A stretch of 64,000 nucleotides of DNA from VFKU01 sp964620045 (GTDB taxonomy: Bacteria; Hydrogenedentota; Hydrogenedentia; Hydrogenedentales; GCA-2746185). Of the stretch, positions 17,301 through 25,392 are shown in pieces. The translations under genes were made by a program, and so were the position numbers. Location: positions 1 to 64,000 of the forward strand of contig CAZUJL010000019.1 of the NCBI GenBank assembly GCA_964620045.1. Direction: 5' to 3'. The notes beneath the pieces are model-generated. The model ran no database searches and was not told the origin of the DNA. It saw only the letters and a program-made list of their open reading frames with translations. The first letter of the stretch is position 1, and each line of letters opens with the position of its first letter.

Positions 17301-18061
17301 TTGTTTACTCCCGCGGCCAGCCGGTTGATCAGCGCCGCCTGCACACCCGCGCCAAAACCATTGTCGATATTGACGACCGAGACGCCCTCGGCGCACGAAT
17401 TCAGCATCGCCAGCAGCGCCGCGATTCCGCCAAAGCTCGCGCCGTAGCCAATGCTCGTCGGCACGGCGATGATCGGCTTGTCCACCAGCCCCGCCACCAC
17501 GCTCGGCAACGCGCCTTCCATGCCGGCGCAGACAATAATCGCGTTCGCGCCTTCGAGCGTCTCGCGCTGCCCAAGAATCCGGTGCAATCCCGCCACGCCG
17601 ACATCGCTCACGCGCTTCACGGCATTGCCGAACATCTCACACGTCACCGCCGCTTCCTCGGCAACCGGAAGATCCGAGGTGCCCGCGCAGATGACCGCGA
17701 CGTAGCCCGGCAGCACATCGCCATTGGACGCGCGCCAGGTAAGTGTCCGGCCGAGGACATTGTGGGTCATGTCCGGATATTTCTTCAGCACCGCGGCGGC
17801 GACTTCGGCCGAGCAACGGCTCGCCAGCACATTCGCGCCGTGCTCGCGCATGCGGCCGACGATCGCGACGACCTGCTCGGGCGTCTTGCCCTGCGCGAAA
17901 ATCGTCTCCGGGTGTCCGCGGCGAATCTGCCGGTGATGATCGATTTTGACGAACCCAAGGTCTTCAAACGGCAGCGCTTTCAGCCGCAACGCCGCCTCTT
18001 CGGGCGACACCGCGCCGCGCGACACTTCTTGCATCAGTAGCTTTAGTTTGGCCTGGTCCAT
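17297..18061 (-). CDS. larB: Nickel-pincer cofactor biosynthesis protein LarB (carboxylase/hydrolase)
   Basis: The 254-residue protein has a short helical N-terminus followed by an AIR carboxylase (PurE)-like domain, as in LarB. Visible signatures are VAVICAGTSDLPVAEEA, VGVAGLHRIL, VCAGMEGALPSVVAGLVDKP and PTSIGYGASFGGIAALLAML. LarB carboxylates nicotinic acid adenine dinucleotide and hydrolyses it to the pyridinium-3,5-biscarboxylate mononucleotide, the first step of NPN cofactor synthesis. It is the first gene of larB-larC-coaD. It is divergent from the cobalamin riboswitch leader. Confidence 0.93.
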   Translation of the reverse strand: MDQAKLKLLMQEVSRGAVSPEEAALRLKALPFEDLGFVKIDHHRQIRRGHPETIFAQGKTPEQVVAIVGRMREHGANVLASRCSAEVAAAVLKKYPDMTHNVLGRTLTWRASNGDVLPGYVAVICAGTSDLPVAEEAAVTCEMFGNAVKRVSDVGVAGLHRILGQRETLEGANAIIVCAGMEGALPSVVAGLVDKPIIAVPTSIGYGASFGGIAALLAMLNSCAEGVSVVNIDNGFGAGVQAALINRLAAGVNK

Positions 18062-18144
18062 ATCGCCCTTTCGTCGCAGTAAAACACCCTATCCTAAGCA
18101 ATGGACGCGGGTGAATGAAACTCCGGCGCGGGGTTGATTCTCAC

Positions 18145-18310
18145 GCGGTATTGTGCGAACCTGCGGGCGTAGGCCTTGGCGCGAGGGAAGCCGGTGCGAC
18201 TCCGGCGCGGGCCCGCCGCTGTAACCGGCTACGAACGCCGCAATGCCACTGTGCGCAGGCACGGGAAGGGCGGCCAGTAGGCCACGCCGGAAGCCAGAAC
18301 ACCTCGCCGC
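18145..18310 (+). ncRNA. Cobalamin riboswitch
   Basis: Conserved elements of the B12 riboswitch appear in order. GGGAAGCCGGTGCGACTCCG starts at 18185 and continues into CGCGGGCCCGCCGCTGTAA. The junction segment TGCCACTG is at 18244-18251, followed by GGGAAGG and AAGCCAGAACA near 18290. It precedes a vitamin B12 uptake operon (btuF-btuD-btuC), the expected context. The ends given are approximate because I could not fold it. With the terminator at 18378-18412, the simplest model is that bound cobalamin causes early termination. Confidence 0.9.
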
Positions 18311-18377
18311 GCACGCGCGCACACCAAGAGGCCGGGCGTCGTGGACCATGCCCGGACCGCGGATGAAATACGGCATC

Positions 18378-18412
18378 CCCGGGACCATTTTTGGTTCCGG
18401 GTTTTTGTTTTT
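18378..18412 (+). terminator. Riboswitch expression-platform terminator
   Basis: A 10-bp stem with one G-U pair (18378-18387 with 18392-18401) is followed by TTTTTGTTTTT. It stands 38 nt before the btuF start codon, downstream of the cobalamin riboswitch, and is the likely regulated terminator. Confidence 0.85.
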
Positions 18413-18434
18413 GTAGCGCCGGCTTCCAGCCGGC
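18413..18434 (+). repeat. Single REP-like palindrome in the btu leader
   Basis: GTAGCGCCGGCTTCCAGCCG at 18413-18432 (plus GC) matches the left palindrome at 3859-3880. It lies between the riboswitch terminator and the btuF ribosome site, and its 3' flank supplies the GGAAG (18436-18440) used by btuF. Confidence 0.8.
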
Positions 18435-18449
18435 CGGAAGTAAACGCCG

Positions 18450-19364
18450 ATGCGTCCGTTAAAGGCCTTTCCGATCGCCCTGCTCGTCTTCGCAGGCATC
18501 GTCGCATTGCGCTCCTTCTTTGGATCGGAACAGGCCCCCGCACCCGCCATGCCCGCCGACCCGAAGCGCATCGTATCGCTCGCCCCGAGCATCACCGAGA
18601 GCCTATTCGCCCTCGGCCTGGGCGATCGCGTCGTCGGCGTCACGCGCTACTGCGAATACCCGCCGGAAGCAAAGACCCGCGCGATCGTCGGCGGATTCGT
18701 CGATCCGAACTACGAAGCCATCGTGAAGCTCAAGCCGGATCTCGTCGCGCTGCTGGTGATTCACGACGAAGCCAAGGCGAAGCTGGCGGGATTGCAAATC
18801 CCCGTGCTGGCCGTGGACCACCGCACGATCCCCGGCATCCTCGACTCATTCATCCAACTCGCGGATCGCTGCGGCGCGCGCGACCGCGGAGTGCAGCTTG
18901 CCGCGCAATGCCAGGCGCGCATGGACGTCGTCGAACGCAAGACGCGCGATCTGCCACGCCCGCGCGTGCTCATCTCCTCCGCGCGCGAATTCGGCACGGG
19001 CCGCATTGAAAGCGTCTACGCCGCCGGGCGCAACCAGTGGCACGACGAACTCATCCACCTCGCCGGCGGCGAGAACGCCTACCCCGACGACGGCATCGCG
19101 TTCCCGGAAATCAGCCCCGAAGGCATCCTGCGGATCAATCCCGATGTGATCATCGAACTCGCGCCGAAGGCCGAGACCGGCAACTACACCAAGGAACAGA
19201 TCGTCGCCGAGTGGGATTCCGTTCCCGGATTGCGCGCCGCGCAGGAAAAGCGCATCTACATCCTGAACGGCGATTACGTCGGCCTGCCGGGCCCGCGCTT
19301 CGTACAGCTTCTGGAAGACATCGCGCGCGCGCTGCATCCCGAAGCAGACTGGAATGCGCCGTGA
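18450..19364 (+). CDS. btuF: Vitamin B12 ABC transporter substrate-binding protein
   Basis: The 304-residue protein has an N-terminal hydrophobic export segment and a periplasmic-binding-protein type III (BtuF/FhuD-like) domain. It shows KRIVSLAPSITESLFALGLG, VVGVTRYCEYPPEAK, VGGFVDPNYEAIVKLKPDLV and INPDVIIEL. It would capture cobalamin or a corrinoid in the periplasm for BtuCD. GGAAG lies 9 nt before the ATG. It is the first gene of a riboswitch-controlled operon and overlaps btuD by 4 nt (GTGA). Confidence 0.9.
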   Translation: MRPLKAFPIALLVFAGIVALRSFFGSEQAPAPAMPADPKRIVSLAPSITESLFALGLGDRVVGVTRYCEYPPEAKTRAIVGGFVDPNYEAIVKLKPDLVALLVIHDEAKAKLAGLQIPVLAVDHRTIPGILDSFIQLADRCGARDRGVQLAAQCQARMDVVERKTRDLPRPRVLISSAREFGTGRIESVYAAGRNQWHDELIHLAGGENAYPDDGIAFPEISPEGILRINPDVIIELAPKAETGNYTKEQIVAEWDSVPGLRAAQEKRIYILNGDYVGLPGPRFVQLLEDIARALHPEADWNAP

Positions 19365-20146
19365 GCGCTGCCATTCGTGTCGACAACTTGGTGTGCCGCC
19401 TCGGCGGACGCGCCGTGCTCGATGGCGTGTCGCTGGAAATTCCCGAGCGTAGCAGCGTCGCGATCCTCGGCCCAAACGGCGCGGGAAAGACTACGCTGCT
19501 CAAATCCATCACGCGGATCGTGAAGTTTTCTTCCGGTTCGATCGATATCCTCGGCAAAAACACATCTCGCTATTCACAACGCGACCTCGCGCGCGTGCTC
19601 AGTTATGTGCCGCAGGCCGACGCACGCTATCTCCCGTTTCGTGTCTCCGAATTCGTGATGCTCGGCCGCTACCCGCATCTCAGTCCGTTCTCGACGCTGA
19701 CGCCGCAAGATCGCATCGCCGCCGATGCCGCCATGGATCGCACGGGCACGCGCGAGTTCGCCGAGCGGCCCATCGACACGCTCAGCGGCGGAGAACGCCA
19801 ACGCGTGTTCATCGCAGCCGCGCTCGCGCAGGGCGCCCGCATCCTGTTGCTCGACGAGCCGGCCACCTTCCTGGACTACAAGCACCAGGTCGAAGTGCTC
19901 GAATTGCTGCGCCGGCTGAACCGCGACGAAGGCGTCACGCTCGTCAGCGTCACGCACGACGCCAACAACGCCGCGCGCCTGGGCGATCAGGCCATTGCGC
20001 TCAAGACCGGCCGCGTTCATTTCTCGGGCACCGTGCCCGCGCTGCTGGCCGACGGCGTGCTCGAAAGTGTGTTCGACACGCCCTTTGATCGCATCGAGGC
20101 CGGCGCCGGCGAAACGCTCATCCGTGCGCGCGAGGCCGTGCGATGA
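19361..20146 (+). CDS. btuD: Vitamin B12 ABC transporter ATPase
   Basis: The 261-residue protein is a complete FecCD-associated ABC ATPase. It has Walker A GPNGAGKTT, a Q-loop near VPQADARYLP, signature LSGGERQRV, Walker B ILLLDEPATFLD and the H-loop VSVTHD. The start is the GTG at 19361, which overlaps the btuF stop as GTGA; a long upstream in-frame extension inside btuF is not used. It energises cobalamin import through BtuC. Confidence 0.92.
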   Translation: MSAAIRVDNLVCRLGGRAVLDGVSLEIPERSSVAILGPNGAGKTTLLKSITRIVKFSSGSIDILGKNTSRYSQRDLARVLSYVPQADARYLPFRVSEFVMLGRYPHLSPFSTLTPQDRIAADAAMDRTGTREFAERPIDTLSGGERQRVFIAAALAQGARILLLDEPATFLDYKHQVEVLELLRRLNRDEGVTLVSVTHDANNAARLGDQAIALKTGRVHFSGTVPALLADGVLESVFDTPFDRIEAGAGETLIRAREAVR

Positions 20147-21126
20147 AAAAGAACGCGCTGATTGTCTTTGCGCTCGTCGCCGCGATCATCACGTTTGCCG
20201 CGCCCTTCGTCGGCGCCGACGGCTTCTCGTTCGACGGCCTGCGCGGCGAAGGCGTCGAGGCACAGGTGCTGCACGAACTCCGCATCCCGCGCGTGATCGC
20301 CGCCTTTGTCGCCGGGATCGTTCTCTCGCTCAGCGGCATGGCCTTCCAGGCGCTGTTCCGTAATCCGCTCGCGACGCCGTTCACGCTCGGCGTCTCCAGC
20401 GGCGCATCCTTCGGCGCGGCGCTCGCACTGAATCTCGGTTTCACCGGCGCATTCCTCGGCGTGAACATCCCCGCGCTCGCGGCTTTCGGCGGCGCGCTGT
20501 TCTCAACCGGCCTCGTCTACGGCCTCACCTATCTGCGCGGCGGATTCTCGACAGCGACCTTGCTGCTCGCGGGCGTGGCCGTCTCCTTCTTCTTCTCCAG
20601 CCTGATTCTCTTCGTGCAATACACCGCCGATGTGTACAACGCGTTTCGCATGCTGCGCTGGGTGATGGGCGGGCTCGCTGTGGTGGACTACGATTCCATC
20701 TGGACCATGTTGCCCTTCGCGGTCGCCGGCGGCGCGCTGATCGTGTTGTCGCGCCACGAGCTGAACCTGCTGCTGCTCGGCGATGACCTCGCCACAAGCC
20801 GCGGCGTCGATGTGCCGCGCGTGAAACTCGTCCTCTTCTTCACGGTCTCGCTCATGGTCGGCGGCGTCGTAGCGGTCTGCGGGCCGATCGGCTTCGTCGG
20901 CATGATGGTGCCGCACATGTGCCGCCTGATGGTGGGCCACGATCACCGCCTGCTCGCGCCGGTCTCCGCGCTCTTCGGCGGCGCGTTCCTCGTCGCCTGC
21001 GACACCGCCGCGCGCATCGTGCTCGCCCCCGCGGAGCTCCCGGTCGGCGTAGTGACCGCGCTGCTCGGCGGCCCGTTCTTCCTCTGGCTATTGCTCAGCG
21101 GCAGTGAGCAGCGGAATTTGGCGTAG
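20143..21126 (+). CDS. btuC: Vitamin B12 ABC transporter permease
   Basis: The 327-residue polytopic protein belongs to the FecCD/BtuC permease family. Family sequences include LRIPRVIAAFVAGIVLSLSG, ALFRNPLATPFTLGVSSGAS, GPIGFVGMMVPHMCRLMVGH and the end segment PVGVVTALLGGPFFLWLL. It forms the membrane channel with BtuD and receives substrate from BtuF. It overlaps btuD by 4 nt (ATGA). No TonB-dependent receptor gene is present in the operon, so the outer-membrane step must be elsewhere. Confidence 0.92.
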   Translation: MKKNALIVFALVAAIITFAAPFVGADGFSFDGLRGEGVEAQVLHELRIPRVIAAFVAGIVLSLSGMAFQALFRNPLATPFTLGVSSGASFGAALALNLGFTGAFLGVNIPALAAFGGALFSTGLVYGLTYLRGGFSTATLLLAGVAVSFFFSSLILFVQYTADVYNAFRMLRWVMGGLAVVDYDSIWTMLPFAVAGGALIVLSRHELNLLLLGDDLATSRGVDVPRVKLVLFFTVSLMVGGVVAVCGPIGFVGMMVPHMCRLMVGHDHRLLAPVSALFGGAFLVACDTAARIVLAPAELPVGVVTALLGGPFFLWLLLSGSEQRNLA

Positions 21127-21128
21127 CC

Positions 21129-22520
21129 TCACGATCCGAAGCTGTATTCGAACCCGAACACCACCCGGCTCGCTTCTTCGAATTCGCCGAACAGCCCGTT
21201 CTTCGTGCCGTAAAACAGATCAACGCCCGCCCAAATGTCGACGCCCGTCGCGAGTTCGTATTTGATCTTCGGCCGCACGAAGCCGTCGTTGTTGTTCAGG
21301 TTGTGCACCCAGATGCCCGAAATCACCAGCGCGTCGTTCATCAAATCCCGCTGCGCCAGGAACGAGATTGTATTTTCGACCGGATCGCGCAGCATCTCGT
21401 CGCCGGAATCGGTCAGGATGCTCTGGAAAAACTGAAAACTCAGTACGGTCTCGCCGAATCCAAACCAGTCGAGACCAATCACATACGAAAAATCGCCGGA
21501 CTCGATCACGCCGTCGCTGTCCGTGGCGTCCTCGGTCGGGAAAAAGCGCGAGGTGCTGTAGCCCACCTCGCCGCGCAGCGTGAGCTCTCCGAAGGCATTG
21601 CTGAAGGTACCGCCAATGAGGTGCGTGCGCTCGTATTCCGGACTCACCGTCACCAGCGGCGTCGGCCCCGTCAAATCAATCTCGCGGTACAGCGCCGGGA
21701 TATCTTCAAAGTGGTAGAAATAATTGATCGTGAAGTCCCACCCCTTCGCGAAACCTGACAAGCGCAGACCAATGTCGCTATCGGTAATCGGGTTATCCGG
21801 GCGATTCGGATCGCGCGTAATTAGGTCCACGCCATCCGGTACATCGGGCACCTGCGACGTGAACTCAAACGGCGAGCCTTCTTCCGGCAGGTCGTGGTAG
21901 GTCAGATCCGGAATCCACAGCATCTGCAGCGTCGTGTTCTTAATCGGAAATTCGGCGTTGAGCATCCACGTCGGGATGCGCGAATCGTCGAAATCGTCCA
22001 GCACGAACTCGCGGAAGTCCTGCGGATTCACGACGTCGAGCACCTTGAGCCCGTCCGCCTTGCCCCACACGACCTGCTGCTTGCCGATCGTGAGGTACGC
22101 GTGGTCCCCGGCCTCCGTGCGCACGTACAACTCGCGCAGTTCCACCTCCAGCGGGTCGCCGATCAACCCAAGACGGCTCGGGCCTGCGCGCTCCGGTTGC
22201 TCAGGCCGATCAGGGTACAGTTCATCCACCGGATCCAGCCGCAGCCGCGGCACAAACGTCAGGTCCCACTCCTCGCCCAACTGCACTTCAATATCCGGTT
22301 GCAGGATCGTCTCGAACTTTTGCGGGTCGCCGTCCTGCGTTTCGATAGCCGACTCGGATTCGATTGTCCCGCTGACATAGGTCCGTTCCTTGATGCGCTG
22401 CCAGAATCCCAGCGCAGCCCGCGGGGACTCCGTGGATTCTTCTTGAGCAGACACAACGGAGTGAAATACACATACAAAAAGAACCGTCGCTGGGAGGGCG
22501 AGTGTCCTCACGAGCCGCAT
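21129..22520 (-). CDS. DUF1302-type outer-membrane beta-barrel protein
   Basis: The 463-residue protein has an N-terminal signal peptide ending near VVSAQEES. It then shows alternating beta-rich sequence ending in an aromatic VVFGFEYSFGS, as in outer-membrane barrels. The segment YLTIGKQQVVWGKADGLKVL followed by DVVNPQDFREF is characteristic of DUF1302 proteins. These are often encoded with an RND/MMPL exporter and a LolA-like protein. Here the LolA-like gene is adjacent upstream but no exporter is present. The ATG at 22520 has GGGGAAA upstream; a TTG at 22526 would overlap the upstream stop as TTGA. The gene is convergent with btuC. Confidence 0.75.
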   Translation of the reverse strand: MRLVRTLALPATVLFVCVFHSVVSAQEESTESPRAALGFWQRIKERTYVSGTIESESAIETQDGDPQKFETILQPDIEVQLGEEWDLTFVPRLRLDPVDELYPDRPEQPERAGPSRLGLIGDPLEVELRELYVRTEAGDHAYLTIGKQQVVWGKADGLKVLDVVNPQDFREFVLDDFDDSRIPTWMLNAEFPIKNTTLQMLWIPDLTYHDLPEEGSPFEFTSQVPDVPDGVDLITRDPNRPDNPITDSDIGLRLSGFAKGWDFTINYFYHFEDIPALYREIDLTGPTPLVTVSPEYERTHLIGGTFSNAFGELTLRGEVGYSTSRFFPTEDATDSDGVIESGDFSYVIGLDWFGFGETVLSFQFFQSILTDSGDEMLRDPVENTISFLAQRDLMNDALVISGIWVHNLNNNDGFVRPKIKYELATGVDIWAGVDLFYGTKNGLFGEFEEASRVVFGFEYSFGS

Positions 22521-22522
22521 TC

Positions 22523-23335
22523 TCAATTTCCCCGCGCGCCGCGCATCAGAGCCTGCTCCGTAAACATCGCATCGTCCACGGGCGTCTTGTAGTCGACTTC
22601 GCTGAATTTAAACTCCGTCACATGTCCCGTCTTGTGCGTCGTCGCGGTCACGTGCATCGCCGTCCAGATGCCGTCGATCTGCTGAATATCCTGCGTCAGA
22701 ATCGTGCGCAGCAGCTTGCCCGCCGCGTCGTAGTATTCCGACTTCCGCGCGAGGTGAAGCTCCGCGTCGAACCAGCTCACGCCGCGCGCATAACCCAACT
22801 CCTTCGCCGCATCCGGATTGGTCGTCGCGTCCACCTTGTAGCAACGGTGCCCGTCGATGTCTTCCACACCCATCGTCTTGAACGAAAAATCCTCGGCGCT
22901 CACCTTCGATTCTTTCTTAATATCTTCGTAGGTAAAATCCGTGCCAACGAAGAAGTCGCCGCGATCGGTCGCGGAAATGCGCCGCACCTTGCGCGCCGCC
23001 GGCAGATACAACCACTGGTCGTCGTCCTTGCCGGGTTGGGCGTAGTCGAACGTAAGAAAGCCAGTGTCCCGCACATTCGCCGGCGTCGTGAAAAACACAA
23101 GCGTCTTCTTGTCGCCGTCATACCACTTGCGCCAGCTCACCGTCTCGCGCAGTCGTTCCGCGCCGCCCTTGTCGCGCAACACCATGGTGACTTTGCGCTT
23201 CACAAACGCGCCGTCGTCGCGCGCGTTCACCTGCGCGATGATCTCGTTCGCGTCAGGCAGCACCGGATCCTCGGCGTGCGCTCCGCACGCCGCACACACC
23301 GCGACCACAAGCGCCGCGCATCGGAATCTGAACAT
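22523..23335 (-). CDS. Outer-membrane lipoprotein-sorting (LolA-like) protein
   Basis: The 270-residue protein has a signal peptide (residues about 1-21) and the LolA-like fold used by DUF1302-associated sorting proteins. Typical pieces are MVLRDKGGAERLRETVSW, QWLYLPAARKVRRISA and DFTYEDIKK, with YYDAAGKLLRTI later. It may carry a lipid or lipoprotein across the periplasm. It is followed at once by the DUF1302 barrel gene and is probably cotranscribed with it. Confidence 0.8.
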   Translation of the reverse strand: MFRFRCAALVVAVCAACGAHAEDPVLPDANEIIAQVNARDDGAFVKRKVTMVLRDKGGAERLRETVSWRKWYDGDKKTLVFFTTPANVRDTGFLTFDYAQPGKDDDQWLYLPAARKVRRISATDRGDFFVGTDFTYEDIKKESKVSAEDFSFKTMGVEDIDGHRCYKVDATTNPDAAKELGYARGVSWFDAELHLARKSEYYDAAGKLLRTILTQDIQQIDGIWTAMHVTATTHKTGHVTEFKFSEVDYKTPVDDAMFTEQALMRGARGN

Positions 23336-23386
23336 TGCCCCTCCCCGAACTCGCCCACCCGGTATAGCCGCCGGGCCGCTGCCCGA

Positions 23387-24346
23387 TCAATCGCCGATCT
23401 CGCCGTCGGACACGCGCTCCCATAAATCCTTAAAAGTATTGACGATCCCGTACCCAAAGTTCTTCAAGCGGGACCCATACGGCCACGGAATCATGGGCGT
23501 TTTGGTGTAGTCGATAGCAAACTGGGCAGGATCTGCCGGGCCTGTCGGCTGATCTGGACACAGCTCCGAGGTCCAGCGGAATATCGGCTCCGTTCCTTTC
23601 TCTACGGCTGCGAAAACCTCGCAGCGGCTCGGCACTCGACCGACACCCTGCACATCCACGGGAGCGGATCGCTCATAGCTGATCCCACCCATGTTGCCCG
23701 CAGGAAGATTGGAGCGCGCGTATGCAATGCCGGCGCGGCCTATCTGAATGAACTCGTAGGCTTTAGGATTACTTGTGTATGCCCAGCGAATCGTGGCGCC
23801 GTTCCCATCCGCATCGAGCGTCTTTACGCTCGCCGTGCGGATAGCTAAAAAATCATCCGCAGTGCGTTTGTTGTTAAACCACGAGAGCGGCGTCAGATGG
23901 TTGCTGAGAATGTGACCGTACACCCACATCTCGTCGTACAACGTGTGGACCAGCGCCTCGCTGCCGTCGCTAGGATGCCGGTTGTAATCAAACGCGAAGC
24001 GGTTGTCCCAGGCTTTTTCGCCAGTGCAGATCGCTTTCCCGTCCGACACGATCGTTCGAATCGGCTTATCGCCCGAAAACAGTTCAATTCGAAATTTGCC
24101 GCCCGATGCCCATGCGTACCCCACGCGATCGACGATCGCGCCTTCACGTTTCATCACCGGCCCGCCGAACTCACCCTCAAAACGCAGCTGAAAACACAAC
24201 CGGCCGGCTTCAGAGAGTTTTTCACCTGCGAACGCGTCGGCGATCAGTTGGCGCGCCGCCTCGGCAGATTTTTCTTCCGGGGATTGTGCAAACGACAACG
24301 TGCAAAAGGCGAGTGCCACCGCGACGAGGAGCCGCGAAGCGCTCAT
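23387..24346 (-). CDS. Secreted protein of unknown function
   Basis: The 319-residue product has a clear signal peptide (MSASRLLVAVALAFCTLSFA) and no recognised domain. It contains a beta-rich region (GGKFRIELFSGDKPIRTIVS, YTSNPKAYEFIQIG) that resembles LolA/DUF2092-type lipid-binding proteins only loosely. The start at 24346 overlaps the kinase stop as ATGA. Upstream in-frame ATGs lie inside the kinase gene. It is cotranscribed with the kinase and lies upstream of the LolA-like gene, so an envelope role is plausible but unproven. Confidence 0.65.
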   Translation of the reverse strand: MSASRLLVAVALAFCTLSFAQSPEEKSAEAARQLIADAFAGEKLSEAGRLCFQLRFEGEFGGPVMKREGAIVDRVGYAWASGGKFRIELFSGDKPIRTIVSDGKAICTGEKAWDNRFAFDYNRHPSDGSEALVHTLYDEMWVYGHILSNHLTPLSWFNNKRTADDFLAIRTASVKTLDADGNGATIRWAYTSNPKAYEFIQIGRAGIAYARSNLPAGNMGGISYERSAPVDVQGVGRVPSRCEVFAAVEKGTEPIFRWTSELCPDQPTGPADPAQFAIDYTKTPMIPWPYGSRLKNFGYGIVNTFKDLWERVSDGEIGD

Positions 24347-25365
24347 CGCCGGCGGATCCGGCTCCACCATGCGCGAAGCCGGGAGAGCACGCCCGTGCGG
24401 CGCGGTGCCGATGGTGCGGCTGCCGGCGTCACTGGCTTTGAACCAGCCGCCGGGCTCTGCGGCGCGGAGCCTGACTCGAACCGCAGCCCAGCCGAACCTT
24501 CGAGCGGCGTCAGGCTCGCCGCGAGGTCAGCCGGCAACTTCACATCTGCGCGCTCGAGGCCCTTGGCCTCTTCATAGAGTTTCATCATGGCTTCACGAAA
24601 TTCGCGCGCGGACTGATACCGATCCTCGGGGTCGTTCGCCATCGCCTTTTCGACGAAGGCCTCGCCGGACGGTGTCAACCACGGCACGAGTGACTTAAGC
24701 TTCACACCCGGCATCGGCAACTCATTCGACAGCAACTCGTAGAACATCACGCCGAGCGCATACAGATCCGTGCGGTGATCGACGTTCTTTGCATCCGCGC
24801 GCTGCTCCGGAGAGCTGTACTGGATTTTGCCGAGCGTCACCCCGACGCGCGTGAGGTCCTGGTCCGACTCGATCAGCTTCGCAAGCCCGAAATCGAGCAG
24901 CTTCACCTGACCATCGCGCGTCACCATCACGTTTTCCGGCGACAGATCGCGGTGAATGGTGAACTCGTGCGCCTTCTCCAGCGCGCCGCAGATCATGCCC
25001 AAAATGCGGACAGTGGAGTTCAGCCCCACATGCTTGCCACGCTTCTTGCGCTCGCGCATCCACGAGCGCACGCTCTTCCCGTCGACATACTCCATCGCGT
25101 AGTAGAGCGTGCCGTCCACCTTGCCGGAGTCGTAGATCTTCACCACCGCGGCATGGTCAATGCGCCGCACGGCATCGATCTCGCGATTAAACCGCGCCAC
25201 GGCCTGCGGCAACTGGGCGTACTTCGGCAGCAGCGTCTTCAGCGCGACCTGCTTCTCGGCCTTCCAGTCCTTCGCGAGGTACACCATGCCCATGCCGCCG
25301 CGCCCAAGCTGGCTCTTGATCTCGTACCGGTCGGCGAAGAACGCGCCTTCCTCGAAACCGGGCAT
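24343..25365 (-). CDS. Hanks-type Ser/Thr protein kinase (HRDLSPEN variant)
   Basis: The 340-residue protein has a full kinase domain at about 14-275. It shows a Gly-loop GRGGMGMVY (21-29), Lys43 in VALKTL, catalytic HRDLSPENVM (138-147) and DFG (158-160). The Lys usual after HRDL is Ser142, a variant known in several bacterial kinases. The C-terminal tail is Ala/Pro/Ser-rich and ends in Arg-rich sequence (WWSRIRRR). No transmembrane segment or sensor domain is visible, so it is predicted to be cytoplasmic. It is the first gene of a same-strand group with the secreted, LolA-like and DUF1302 genes. Confidence 0.9.
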   Translation of the reverse strand: MPGFEEGAFFADRYEIKSQLGRGGMGMVYLAKDWKAEKQVALKTLLPKYAQLPQAVARFNREIDAVRRIDHAAVVKIYDSGKVDGTLYYAMEYVDGKSVRSWMRERKKRGKHVGLNSTVRILGMICGALEKAHEFTIHRDLSPENVMVTRDGQVKLLDFGLAKLIESDQDLTRVGVTLGKIQYSSPEQRADAKNVDHRTDLYALGVMFYELLSNELPMPGVKLKSLVPWLTPSGEAFVEKAMANDPEDRYQSAREFREAMMKLYEEAKGLERADVKLPADLAASLTPLEGSAGLRFESGSAPQSPAAGSKPVTPAAAPSAPRRTGVLSRLRAWWSRIRRR

Positions 25366-25392
25366 GGATGCCTCTCCCGCGGACTGCGGCGA

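Noticed and set aside
18115..18366. Short open frame in the btu leader
   Set aside because: This DNA is the cobalamin riboswitch; the frame has no ribosome site or protein features.
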